Assembly (NCBI GenBank): GCA_017432565.1
Contig: JAFRIW010000031.1
Location: 1 to 45,133, forward strand
Source of the DNA: Lachnospiraceae bacterium
Lineage (GTDB): Bacteria; Bacillota; Clostridia; Lachnospirales; Lachnospiraceae
DNA length: 45,133 nucleotides
Direction of reading: 5' to 3'
In this document: one piece after another, positions 1-7,914 of the stretch
Layout: each line of letters opens with the position of its first letter
Position numbering within the stretch: position 1 is the first letter of the stretch
The notes under the pieces: model-generated
Told to the model about the DNA's origin: nothing
The model's database searches: none
The model's input: the letters and a program-made list of their open reading frames with translations, nothing else
Made by a program: the position numbers and the translations under genes

Positions 1-149
1 AGAAAGACTGACTATTAAAAGTCAAGGTCGAAATTAACGATTGTAATCAGTTCCTGCCTTGCAGGAACGATGAGTATCAGGACATTGAAAACTGCATGAC
101 AAACAGAGCATCCGGCAGGGTGCTCTGAGGAACAGGATATTTAAAAAAG

Positions 150-1328
150 TCAGGCTGCTTTTGAGCAGTATGTCTCTCCAGTAGTTTCCAGATGATAGAT
201 CAGACGTACCAGCTTCTTCGCGGCATGTGAAATTGCGACATTGTAGTGCTTGCCTTCAGCAAGTTTTTTTGCCAGGTAGTCTTTGAACACAGGATCCCAT
301 ATACAGACATATTTTGTTGCATTGAACAGAGCATAGCGAAGATATCTGGAGCCTCGTTTCTCCATTTTTGCATACGTTGAGGTCAGCTGTCCGGACTGGT
401 AAGTCGAAGGAGAAAGACCGGCGTAAGCCAAAAGTTTGTCTGGTGAGGAAAAGCGCATAAAGTCGCCTACTTCTGCGACGATGACGGCCGCCATACGCGG
501 GCCGATACCTGGGATGTCCAGCATCTTCGGCGGATCTTTATCCAGAAGAGCAAAGATCTGGGCTTCGATCTCATCGATCTCATCATCCAGAAAGCGGATG
601 TGATCGATCGTGTGACGCAGTTCAAGAGATTTGGCCGGAAAAACAGAGCCAATAGAATGGCGTGCTGCTTCTCTGATTTCAAGGGCTTTCTCTTTGCCGT
701 AGTGCCCCTTGGAAGAATCTGAGATGAGATGGCAAAGCCGTGTCAGATGCGCAGAGGCGACATAAGAGGCTCCCGGAAACTCGCGGAGAAGATCATAAAC
801 AGTCGCCATGTGCAGTATCGATACCAACTTCTCGAGCTCCGGGAAAAGGATCACAACCAGCCTGGCGAGGGAAGATTTCAGTCTGGCACGCTCGCGGACT
901 TTATCGGCGCGGTAACGGGTCAGTGACTTCAGCTCCTCATTCTGGTATGATGTGAGCGAGTAGGGCTGTAAAGTCCGATCGCTCATGAGAAGTCTCGCAA
1001 TTGCACGGGCATCTACCGGATCCGTTTTCGTCTTTCTAAAGCTTAGACTTTTTCTGAAAAGACTGGTTTGCAACGGGTTGATAAGACAGGTGGACAGACC
1101 TTTATCAAGGAGATAGCCAAGCAGGTTGAGATGGTAGTGGCCGGTCGCTTCCAGTCCTACTTTTACGTTCTGAAGGGAATCGGTCACAGAGCATATCTTC
1201 TGATACAGGGCATCAAAGCCGTCCTGATTGTTCCGGATGACGAAGGGATCAAAGAGAACTTCGCCATCCGTGTTGGTGATAAAGCAGTCGTGCTTATCCT
1301 TTGCGACATCAACAGCAACAATGATCAC
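150..1328 (-). CDS. IS110-family DEDD transposase (bridge-RNA-guided recombinase type)
   Basis: This is a transposase of the IS110/IS116/IS902 family, which moves a circular intermediate using a RuvC-like DEDD domain and a C-terminal domain with a catalytic serine. The N-terminal part shows the first Asp in AVDVAKDKHD, Glu in GLEATGHYH and the Asp pair in KTDPVDARAIARLL. The C-terminal part has the helix-hairpin-helix-like DIPGIGPRMAAVIVAEVGDF and the serine-containing AYAGLSPSTYQSG. I chose the GTG start at 1328 because an excellent ribosome binding site (GGAGGTGA, complement of 1334-1341) lies just upstream and would be inside the gene if the ATGs at 1343 or 1370 were used; this gives 392 residues, normal for the family. 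The frame is intact with no internal stop, so it may be active. Confidence 0.92.
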   Translation of the reverse strand: MIIVAVDVAKDKHDCFITNTDGEVLFDPFVIRNNQDGFDALYQKICSVTDSLQNVKVGLEATGHYHLNLLGYLLDKGLSTCLINPLQTSLFRKSLSFRKTKTDPVDARAIARLLMSDRTLQPYSLTSYQNEELKSLTRYRADKVRERARLKSSLARLVVILFPELEKLVSILHMATVYDLLREFPGASYVASAHLTRLCHLISDSSKGHYGKEKALEIREAARHSIGSVFPAKSLELRHTIDHIRFLDDEIDEIEAQIFALLDKDPPKMLDIPGIGPRMAAVIVAEVGDFMRFSSPDKLLAYAGLSPSTYQSGQLTSTYAKMEKRGSRYLRYALFNATKYVCIWDPVFKDYLAKKLAEGKHYNVAISHAAKKLVRLIYHLETTGETYCSKAA

Positions 1329-1374
1329 AGGAATCACCTCCATAAGATTATTCGATGCTGTTGGACCCACAGGG

Positions 1375-1560
1375 ACTCGCTGCTATCGTATCCTCGTTCC
1401 ACATAAACCGTCATGCGGTATCTGACTGATCAACAAAGTAGCAGGAGGCTGTGGTCAGACCCTTTCTAAAACCATCAAGTGGTAGGAGAAGCAAACTGAT
1501 CCACAGCATCCATAACAGCATAGCCATTTACCAAGAACAGGTAAAGATTGGCTACACATA
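1375..1560 (-). ncRNA. Candidate IS110 bridge (seek) RNA region
   Basis: The roughly 200 bases upstream of the transposase carry no gene but have clear secondary structure. CTGTGGTCAG at 1449-1458 pairs with CTGATCCACAG at 1496-1506 (10 bp with one bulged base), and inside it ACCA (1471-1474) faces TGGT (1480-1483). Established knowledge: many IS110 elements encode a structured RNA next to the transposase gene whose loops pair with donor and target DNA. The assignment here is inferred from position and folding only; the guide loops and RNA ends are not identified, and the downstream flank (1-149) is the alternative location if the element is of IS1111 type. Confidence 0.35.
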
Positions 1561-1599
1561 ATAATACGAGGTAGAAAAATAAAGGCAGGGGGTAGAATT

Positions 1600-4428
1600 A
1601 TGCCGCGTAAAGAATGGAGAATCGGAGATCCGATGATCAATGAAACGGATTTCTGGCCGGATGAGGCTTATCATGCGGAGGACAAGGAAAAAGAGAAGCT
1701 GGTTCTGAAACTGGCGACGCTGATCACGGACCGCTATATCAAGAAGTTCACCGGCCGGATCAACAATCTGGATCCGGAGTACTGGGCACTGGACCGGCTT
1801 TTCACGAAAGAAGAGATCAAATTCCTTCTGAGCTTTAAGAAGACGCGTGTCCTGTATTCCGCGGAGGAGATTGCGCAGAGGAACGGCATGAGCGTCGAAG
1901 AGGCGCAGAAGATGATCGACAAGCTGGTCTGGACCGGTATTCTGGAGATGCAGCGCGTGCCGGAGGAGACGGGTGAGAAACGCTACAACCTGCCCATCTT
2001 TGTCCCGGGCAGCGCGGAGTTCATGATGATGAACGATAAGCTCACGGAGGAGCATCCGGAGCTGAAGACCTTCTTCAACCTGATGACACAGCTGCCCCTG
2101 GGCGGCGTGACGCAGATGGTTCCGCCCGGAGGCGCCGGCATCGGCATGCACGTCATTCCGGTGGAAAAGGCGATCAGCGCCGAGAACAAGTCCGTTTCCG
2201 TGGAGCACATCTCTCACTGGCTCAGCAAGTATGACAAGTACTCCGTCGGCATCTGCACCTGCCGCAAGCAGCAGACCATGCGCGGCGAGGGCAGCGGCGA
2301 GATTGAGGGCGAGTACTGCATGGGCGTCGGCGACATGGCCGAGTACTGTGTGGACCGCGGCATGGGCCGCTACATCACATACGAAGAAGCGCTCGAGATC
2401 CTCGAACGCGCGGAGCGCCACGGTTTTGTCCACCAGATCACCAACATCGACGGCTCGGACAAAATCGTCGCCATCTGCAACTGCGCGCCGGGCGTCTGCA
2501 ACGCGCTGAGAACTTCTCAGCTTTACAACACACCGAACATGTCCGCTTCCGCGTACCGCGCACATGTGGATCATGCAAAATGTGTCGCGTGCGGCAAGTG
2601 CGTGGAAGTATGCCCGGTCGGCGCGGCCAAGCTCGGACAGAAGCTCTGCACGAAGAACGGCCCGATCGAATATCCGAAGACGGCTCTGCCGGACGGCCAC
2701 AAATGGGGCCCTGACAAGTGGAATTACAACTACAGGGATGACGCGAAGATCAACACTTACGAGACGGGCACGTCGCCCTGTAAGACGGCCTGCCCCGCGC
2801 ATCTGGCAATCCAGGGCTATATCAAAATGGCCTCCGAGGGACGCTTTGAGGAAGCCCTGGAGCTGATCAAGCAGGACAACCCGTTCCCGGCTGTCTGCGG
2901 TGCGGTCTGCAACCGCCGCTGCGAAGACGCCTGTACGAGAGGTACCATCGATCAGCCGCTGGCCATTGATGAAATCAAGAAGTACATCGCTTCGCTGGAT
3001 CTGAATGCCGAGAAGCGTTACATCCCGCTGTGCGAGAACGGCGAGGGCAAGTTCTTCCCGCAGAAGATCGCCGTCATCGGTGCGGGCCCGGCGGGACTGT
3101 CCGCTGCTTATTTCATGAGAAGAAACGGCTATCCGGTCACCATTTTTGAGAAAGAGAGCCGTCCGGGCGGCATGCTGATGAACGGCATTCCGAGCTTCCG
3201 GCTGGAGAAGGATGTCCTGGAGGCCGAGATCGATGTCATCCGCGAGATGGGCGTGGAGTTCCGCTGCGGTGTGGAAGTCGGTAAGGATATCACGATTCAG
3301 CAGCTGCGCGAGGAGGGCTTCAAGGCCTTCTACGTCGCCATCGGCGCACAGGGCGGCCGCCGCACGGGCGTGCCCGGCGAGGACGCCGAAGGCGTACAGA
3401 CCGGCGTGGATTTCCTGCGTGCCATCAACCTGGCAGTGGGAAGCGGCGCGGAGTACGGCAGCCTGCCGGAGGAACTTACCCTGTCCGGCGACACCGTCGT
3501 CATCGGCGGCGGCAACGTCGCGGTGGATGTGGCCAGGACGGCTGTCCGCTGCGGCAAGACCGGCGTGACCATGATCAGCCTGGAGGCAAGAGATGAGATG
3601 CCCGCGGCAAAAGATGAAATCGCCGAGGCTGAGGAAGAGGGCATCAAGGTTCTGAACAGCTGGGGCCCGAAGGAAATTCTGACAGAGAACGGAAAGGTCA
3701 CCGGCATTGTCTTAAAGAAGTGCACGGCGGTCAAGGATGCGACAGGCCGCTTCAATCCGCAGTATGACGAGGAAGACACGCTTACCCTTCAGTGCAGCAA
3801 TATTCTCCTCTCCATCGGACAGGCCTATGTCTGGGGCGATCTGCTTGCGGGTACAAAGGTCGAGCTGGACAAGTCCGGAAGAGCCATGGCGGATCCGGTC
3901 ACTTTCCAGACCGCAGAGCCGGACATCTTCGTCGGCGGAGATATCTATTCCGGTCCTCGTTTTGCCATTGATGCGATCGCGGCAGGCCGGGAAGGCTTCG
4001 TTTCCATCAACCGTTTTGTCCACCCCGGCAATTCGCTGACGCTCGCGCGTGATCTGCGCAAGTTCATCGAGCTGGATAAGGACAATATTGAAGTCGAGCA
4101 GTTTGACAACGCGAAGCGCCAGATCCCCGGCCACAAGGAAGGCGTTGCGACGCATACCTTCCGCGATCTGCGGCTGACGCTGACCGCGGAACAGGTGAAA
4201 GCGGAAGCGGGACGCTGCCTTGGCTGCGGCGCCACGACGGTGGACGAGAACCGCTGCATCGGATGCGGACTGTGCACAACCCGCTGCGAATTTGATGCAA
4301 TTCATCTGACCAGAGATGTGCCTGCCGCGAGCACGATGTACAAGTGCGAGGACAAGCTCAAGGGCATCGGACCCTATGCATTAAAGCGCGCCGGAAAGAT
4401 TGTGGTGAACAAGATTACCGGAAAGTAA
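1600..4428 (+). CDS. FAD-dependent NAD(P) oxidoreductase with several [4Fe-4S] domains (GltD/DPYD-like)
   Basis: A 942-residue cytoplasmic flavoprotein. The N-terminal third has cysteine groups that probably bind iron-sulfur clusters: ICTCRKQ near residue 215, ICNCAPGVCN near 295 and a ferredoxin motif CVACGKCVEVCPVG near 328. Next comes a GltD/dihydropyrimidine-dehydrogenase-like cluster domain (PCKTACPAHLAIQGYI near 393, then CGAVCNRRCEDACTRG), an FAD Rossmann motif VIGAGPAGLSAA near 489 and an NAD(P) Rossmann motif VIGGGNVAVDVA near 631. The C-terminus has CLGCGATTVDENRCIGCG and CTTRCEFDAIHL (about 870-905). The family moves electrons between NAD(P)H and an unknown partner; the substrate cannot be read here. 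The ATG at 1600 follows a GGGGG-rich site. hypA follows after 14 bases, suggesting co-transcription. It is not a plain glutamate synthase small chain, because of the extra N- and C-terminal cluster domains and the absence of gltB. Confidence 0.85.
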   Translation: MPRKEWRIGDPMINETDFWPDEAYHAEDKEKEKLVLKLATLITDRYIKKFTGRINNLDPEYWALDRLFTKEEIKFLLSFKKTRVLYSAEEIAQRNGMSVEEAQKMIDKLVWTGILEMQRVPEETGEKRYNLPIFVPGSAEFMMMNDKLTEEHPELKTFFNLMTQLPLGGVTQMVPPGGAGIGMHVIPVEKAISAENKSVSVEHISHWLSKYDKYSVGICTCRKQQTMRGEGSGEIEGEYCMGVGDMAEYCVDRGMGRYITYEEALEILERAERHGFVHQITNIDGSDKIVAICNCAPGVCNALRTSQLYNTPNMSASAYRAHVDHAKCVACGKCVEVCPVGAAKLGQKLCTKNGPIEYPKTALPDGHKWGPDKWNYNYRDDAKINTYETGTSPCKTACPAHLAIQGYIKMASEGRFEEALELIKQDNPFPAVCGAVCNRRCEDACTRGTIDQPLAIDEIKKYIASLDLNAEKRYIPLCENGEGKFFPQKIAVIGAGPAGLSAAYFMRRNGYPVTIFEKESRPGGMLMNGIPSFRLEKDVLEAEIDVIREMGVEFRCGVEVGKDITIQQLREEGFKAFYVAIGAQGGRRTGVPGEDAEGVQTGVDFLRAINLAVGSGAEYGSLPEELTLSGDTVVIGGGNVAVDVARTAVRCGKTGVTMISLEARDEMPAAKDEIAEAEEEGIKVLNSWGPKEILTENGKVTGIVLKKCTAVKDATGRFNPQYDEEDTLTLQCSNILLSIGQAYVWGDLLAGTKVELDKSGRAMADPVTFQTAEPDIFVGGDIYSGPRFAIDAIAAGREGFVSINRFVHPGNSLTLARDLRKFIELDKDNIEVEQFDNAKRQIPGHKEGVATHTFRDLRLTLTAEQVKAEAGRCLGCGATTVDENRCIGCGLCTTRCEFDAIHLTRDVPAASTMYKCEDKLKGIGPYALKRAGKIVVNKITGK

Positions 4429-4442
4429 TCGGGAGAAAGACA

Positions 4443-4787
4443 GTGCACGAGCTTGGACTGGCCTTCCACGTAATGGACACGGTGGAAGAAATCGCGAAGG
4501 AACAGGAACTGAAGAAAGTCGGAAGCGTCACGCTGGAGATCGGACAGGTCTCCGGTGTGATCTTCGATTATTTAAGCGATGTCTGGGACTGGGCGGCTGC
4601 AAAGAAAGAGCTTTTTGCGGGCAGCAGACTGAAATGCGAGGAGATTCATGCGATCACCTACTGCAGGAACTGCGGGAAGACCTATGACACAGTGCCGCAG
4701 GGCAGAGAGTGTCCGTACTGTCACAGCCCGGAGACGGAGCTGGTGACGGGAAATGAGTTTCTGATCAAGGAAATTGAGGCGTACTGA
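4443..4787 (+). CDS. hypA: HypA, nickel/zinc-binding hydrogenase maturation factor
   Basis: HypA delivers nickel to [NiFe] hydrogenase (in some bacteria also to urease) together with HypB. The start must be the GTG at 4443: it gives MHELGLAFHVMD, in which the second residue is the invariant nickel-binding His, and a GGGAGAAAG ribosome site precedes it. The reading frame is open further upstream, but an earlier start would overlap the oxidoreductase and bury the His. The zinc site is the pair of CxxC motifs CRNCG and CPYCHS (about residues 73-93). The length of 114 residues is normal. No hypB-F or hydrogenase structural genes lie in the window, so its client is unknown. It is followed after 14 bases by the first polysaccharide gene. 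Confidence 0.93.
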   Translation: MHELGLAFHVMDTVEEIAKEQELKKVGSVTLEIGQVSGVIFDYLSDVWDWAAAKKELFAGSRLKCEEIHAITYCRNCGKTYDTVPQGRECPYCHSPETELVTGNEFLIKEIEAY

Positions 4788-4801
4788 GCCTGGGAGTGAG
4801 T

Positions 4802-6079
4802 GTGAGCGGAAAGAAGATTGCTTTTCATCTGAACTGCCTCGAGCAGGGCGGCGCGGAGCGCGTGGTGACGAACCTGGCCGGACAGTTTGCCGAGGAAGGG
4901 TACGATGTCTATATCGCGACGGAGTGGTTCGGCGAGGATGAATTCGTGCCGGATCCGCGGGTGCACCGGGTTCATGTCGGCCTGAAGGAAGAGGATGAGA
5001 AGAAAAACCGCATTGCAAAATTTTTCCTGCGGGTCAGGTATCTGAAAGACTTCATGAAAACCGTGAAGCCGGACGTTCTGTGTGCCTTTGCCCAGCGCGC
5101 GAACTACAGGGCGCTGATGGCCTGCCCGGGAACAGGCGTGCCGGTGGTGATTTCCATCCGGACAGATCCCGTCGGGCATTATGACGCGCCCGCTGACCGG
5201 ATCCAGATTCCGATTCTGTTTCCGCGCGCGGCGGGGTGTGTCTTCCAGACCACGCAGCAGCGCGCTTTTTTCAAGCCTTATCTGCAGGAAAACTCCGCAG
5301 TCATTTTAAACCCTATCGCCCCCAAGTATATGGAGGCGGGACAGCGGCTTGCCGAAACCGGCGCAGCGGCGCCGAAAGAGAAGGCGGTTGTGCAGTCGGC
5401 GCGGCTTGTTGACTTCAAAAATCAGCCCATGCTGCTGGATGCCTTTTTCATGGTTCATGAAAAGCATCCGGATTATGTGCTGAGAATTTACGGACCGGAT
5501 GCACCGGACGGCACCAGACAGGTTCTGGAGCGCAAGATTGCAGAGCACGGTGCAGAGGGGTATATTTTTCTGATGGGAGGAAGCGATAAGCTGGAGGAGG
5601 AGCTCCCGAAGGGAGAGATCTACGCGTTCTCCTCGGACTGGGAAGGCCTTCCGAATGCTCTGCTGGAAGCAATGGCGCTGGGAATGCCGTGTGTGGCGAC
5701 AGACTGTCCCTGCGGCGGGCCGGCGGAGGTGATCCGCAGCGCCATCATGTCCGGCGATGTGCCGGAGACGGCGTACACGTACGCGGATACTTACGACAAT
5801 TATTCCGGACGCGGCGACAAGAGCAACGCGGCCGCCAGGGCGGTGCAGAGCGGCTGGCCGTCCGGAAACAGAGAACTTCCGGAGGAAAACGGCATTCTGG
5901 TGCCGATCCGGAACCCCGAGGCGATGGCGCAGGCCATCTGCCGTCTGATTGAGGATGAAGAACTGCGGGAGAGGCTCGGCGAAAGTGCCGGCCGGATCCG
6001 GGAGCGCGCGGGCGCGCACGCGGTTTTTCTGGAGTGGCAGCGTTTTCTTGAACAGATCATCGAGAAGGGAAAGAGGTGA
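4802..6079 (+). CDS. GT4-family glycosyltransferase
   Basis: A cytoplasmic retaining GT-B glycosyltransferase that would transfer a sugar from a nucleotide donor onto the growing lipid-linked repeat unit. The N-terminal acceptor domain begins IAFHLNCLEQGGAERVVTNLA. The donor domain holds ARLVDFKNQPMLLDAF and the family E-x7-E signature in SDWEGLPNALLEAMALGMP, followed by CPCGGPAEVI. I prefer the GTG at 4802, five bases after GGAG; the GTG at 4796 is in frame but lacks a site. It has about 425 residues; a 40-50 residue insertion after the donor signature (roughly 315-360) makes it slightly longer than usual. It is the first gene of the polysaccharide locus. Sugar specificity cannot be told. 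Confidence 0.88.
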   Translation: MSGKKIAFHLNCLEQGGAERVVTNLAGQFAEEGYDVYIATEWFGEDEFVPDPRVHRVHVGLKEEDEKKNRIAKFFLRVRYLKDFMKTVKPDVLCAFAQRANYRALMACPGTGVPVVISIRTDPVGHYDAPADRIQIPILFPRAAGCVFQTTQQRAFFKPYLQENSAVILNPIAPKYMEAGQRLAETGAAAPKEKAVVQSARLVDFKNQPMLLDAFFMVHEKHPDYVLRIYGPDAPDGTRQVLERKIAEHGAEGYIFLMGGSDKLEEELPKGEIYAFSSDWEGLPNALLEAMALGMPCVATDCPCGGPAEVIRSAIMSGDVPETAYTYADTYDNYSGRGDKSNAAARAVQSGWPSGNRELPEENGILVPIRNPEAMAQAICRLIEDEELRERLGESAGRIRERAGAHAVFLEWQRFLEQIIEKGKR

Positions 6080-6084
6080 GAGAC

Positions 6085-7053
6085 ATGTCATTTTTTTCTA
6101 AAGTAAAGGGCTTTACCGAAGGCTTTCGGGAAATGGCAGCAGTGACAAGTGCCTCCTATACGCTCAGCGAGTTTCTTTCGATGCACGGCTTCTACAAGGA
6201 TATGAGCGATGAAGAGTATCTGAAGATGCTGTACCGGAAATTCAACAAGGGAAAGCGGGAGCTGAACCTGGAGAATCCGACCCGGTTCACGGATAAGCTG
6301 CAATGGCTCAAGCTATACGACCGGAGAGAGTTCTATCACACCCTCGTGGATAAGGTTGAGGTAAAGAAATATGTAGCTGACCGAATTGGTCAAAGCCACG
6401 TGATTCCAACCCTCGGCGTCTATGACACCTTCGATGAGATCGATTTTGACGCACTGCCCGACCGCTTCGTGCTCAAGTGCACGCACGACAGCGGCGGCAT
6501 CCGGTTCTGCCGGGACAAAAGTACTTTTGACCGGGCCGAGGCGAGAGAATATCTGACCTCCAGACTCTCCAAGGACCCGTATCCGCAGGCAAGAGAATTT
6601 GCCTACAAGGGAATCCGCCCCCGTCTGATCTGTGAGCCGCTGATCGACGAGCTCGGCAAGAGAGACTCCGTGGAATACAAGATCACCTGCTTTGACGGCA
6701 AGGCGAAGATGATTACCGTCTGTGAGGGAATTGCCCATGATTCCCTGAAGGCCAGGACGAATGATTTCTACGACAGGGACTGGAACTTCCTGCCGTTCTA
6801 CACGGCTTACTACCTGAATTCCGGACATGAGAACCTTCCGCCGAAGGAACTTCCCGCCATGCTGGAAATCTGCGACAAACTCGCGGAGGGCATTCCGGAA
6901 GTGCGCGTGGACCTGTACCTGATTGACGGCCAGGTTCTGTTCGGGGAGATGACCTTCTATACTTGGGGCGGCTTTATCAACTTCGTCCCGGACGAGTGGG
7001 ATGAGACACTCGGCAGCTGGTTTACGCTGCCGCCGAAGAATCTGGGCCATTAA
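6085..7053 (+). CDS. TupA-like ATP-grasp ligase
   Basis: This 322-residue protein resembles the ATP-grasp ligases related to TupA, the teichuronopeptide biosynthesis protein that joins amino acids to cell-wall uronic acids. Supporting text includes FTDKLQWLKLYDRREFYHTLVDK, then KYVADRIGQSHVIPTLGVYDTFDEIDF, the core DRFVLKCTHDSGG near residue 130 and a C-terminal metal/ATP site in RVDLYLIDGQVLFGEMTFY. The start at ATG 6085 has an AGAGGTGAG site eight bases upstream; an in-frame GTG at 6076 would overlap the stop of the preceding gene. ATP-grasp enzymes form amide or peptide bonds through an acyl phosphate, so a role in adding an amino-acid or amide decoration to the polysaccharide is likely; the substrate is unproven. 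Confidence 0.75.
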   Translation: MSFFSKVKGFTEGFREMAAVTSASYTLSEFLSMHGFYKDMSDEEYLKMLYRKFNKGKRELNLENPTRFTDKLQWLKLYDRREFYHTLVDKVEVKKYVADRIGQSHVIPTLGVYDTFDEIDFDALPDRFVLKCTHDSGGIRFCRDKSTFDRAEAREYLTSRLSKDPYPQAREFAYKGIRPRLICEPLIDELGKRDSVEYKITCFDGKAKMITVCEGIAHDSLKARTNDFYDRDWNFLPFYTAYYLNSGHENLPPKELPAMLEICDKLAEGIPEVRVDLYLIDGQVLFGEMTFYTWGGFINFVPDEWDETLGSWFTLPPKNLGH

Positions 7054-7058
7054 TTATA

Positions 7059-7123
7059 AGGGTCTTCAAGATCCACAATGGCTCGGCGGGCGCTCCTGCG
7101 CCATCATGGATCTTTACGACCCT
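7059..7123 (+). repeat. Long imperfect hairpin between two locus genes
   Basis: AGGGTC at 7059-7064 pairs with GACCCT at 7118-7123. Inside it, GATCCACAATGGC (7070-7082) pairs with GCCATCATGGATC (7100-7112) with only two mismatches, and the tip is GC-rich. No T-run follows, so it is not a standard intrinsic terminator. It may be an RNA processing or stability element, an attenuator needing a factor, or a small dispersed repeat. Confidence 0.6.
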
Positions 7124-7155
7124 GAACAACAAAAGGCATAGCAGAAAGGACACAG

Positions 7156-7908
7156 ATGTTTTCTTACGACGATTACAGGGAGATTATACGGATTATACGG
7201 GATTCGGGGCGGCAGGCGACGTACCGGGAGGCGCTGACGAGGGATGATTTCATCATCATGCGTCACGACGTGGAGTATTCGGTGGAGCGTGCCTTCGAAC
7301 TGTCCAAGGTGGAGGAGAGCATGGACTTCCGCTCTCATTTCTTCTTCCAGTGGACGAACAATTCCTACAACATTCTGTCCCGCAAGAACCGGGACATCCT
7401 GAAGGAGATGCATGAGCGCGGGCAGCACATCGGACTGCATTTTGCGCTGAACGGCATGACGGATATGAAGGCGGTGCGCGAAGAGATCCTGCGGGAGATC
7501 GAGATGCTGAGCACGATGCTGGGCTTTGAGATCCACGCCTTCTCGATCCACAGGCCCTCGCCCGACGCGCTGGCGGCGAATTTCAAGTTTGACCACATTC
7601 TGAACGCATATCAGAATGAGTTCTTCACATTTGACCCCAAGGCTTCACCGGACTCGGTGCTGGAGGTCAAATACATGTCGGACGCCAATCACATCTGGCG
7701 CTACGGCTATCCGGACGAGGCGAACATTCTCGGTCATAAGAAGGTGCAGATTCTGACACATCCTTTCGCCTGGACGAAGAAGGGGTACGACAACTACGAC
7801 AATTTCCGGACACTGATCGAGGAAAAATACGACGAGCTGCTGGATTCCATCGACCGGGAGTGCAAGGATTTCGCGCAGTACCGGGACAGCTTCGAGAGAA
7901 AGCAGTGA
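7156..7908 (+). CDS. Polysaccharide deacetylase-like (NodB superfamily) protein
   Basis: A 250-residue protein with no signal peptide, so it is probably cytoplasmic. It contains FIIMRHDVEYSVERA near residue 35, which matches the HDxE/D metal-binding start of divergent NodB-fold deacetylases, and HIGLHFALNGMTD near residue 94 with a further His; HAFSIHRPSPD and VQILTHPFAWTKKGYDN may complete the active site. Such proteins in polysaccharide loci remove N- or O-acetyl groups from sugar intermediates. An AAAGGA site precedes the ATG. A six-base gap separates it from the downstream asnB-like gene, so the two are probably coupled. The family assignment is reasonable; the substrate is not known. Confidence 0.65.
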   Translation: MFSYDDYREIIRIIRDSGRQATYREALTRDDFIIMRHDVEYSVERAFELSKVEESMDFRSHFFFQWTNNSYNILSRKNRDILKEMHERGQHIGLHFALNGMTDMKAVREEILREIEMLSTMLGFEIHAFSIHRPSPDALAANFKFDHILNAYQNEFFTFDPKASPDSVLEVKYMSDANHIWRYGYPDEANILGHKKVQILTHPFAWTKKGYDNYDNFRTLIEEKYDELLDSIDRECKDFAQYRDSFERKQ

Positions 7909-7914
7909 CAGCCT

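Larger units (their letters stand above)
1..1560 (-). mobile_element. IS110-family insertion sequence (ends not resolved)
   Basis: The stretch holds one transposase gene of the IS110/IS1111 type on the - strand, with noncoding flanks of about 150 bases on its 3' side and about 230 bases on its 5' side before the next gene. IS110 elements have no classical terminal inverted repeats, so the limits cannot be read from one copy. The left end may lie before base 1 and the right end probably lies between about 1540 and 1590. Perfect or near-perfect hairpins occur in the 3' flank at 52-70 (8-bp stem, 3-base loop) and 105-126. The element sits directly upstream of the oxidoreductase gene, so it may have displaced or supplied that gene's promoter. 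Confidence 0.75.

Noticed and set aside
1068..1406. Plus-strand open frame of 112 codons within the IS element
   Set aside because: It is antisense to the transposase start region, has no ribosome site and no recognisable protein features.
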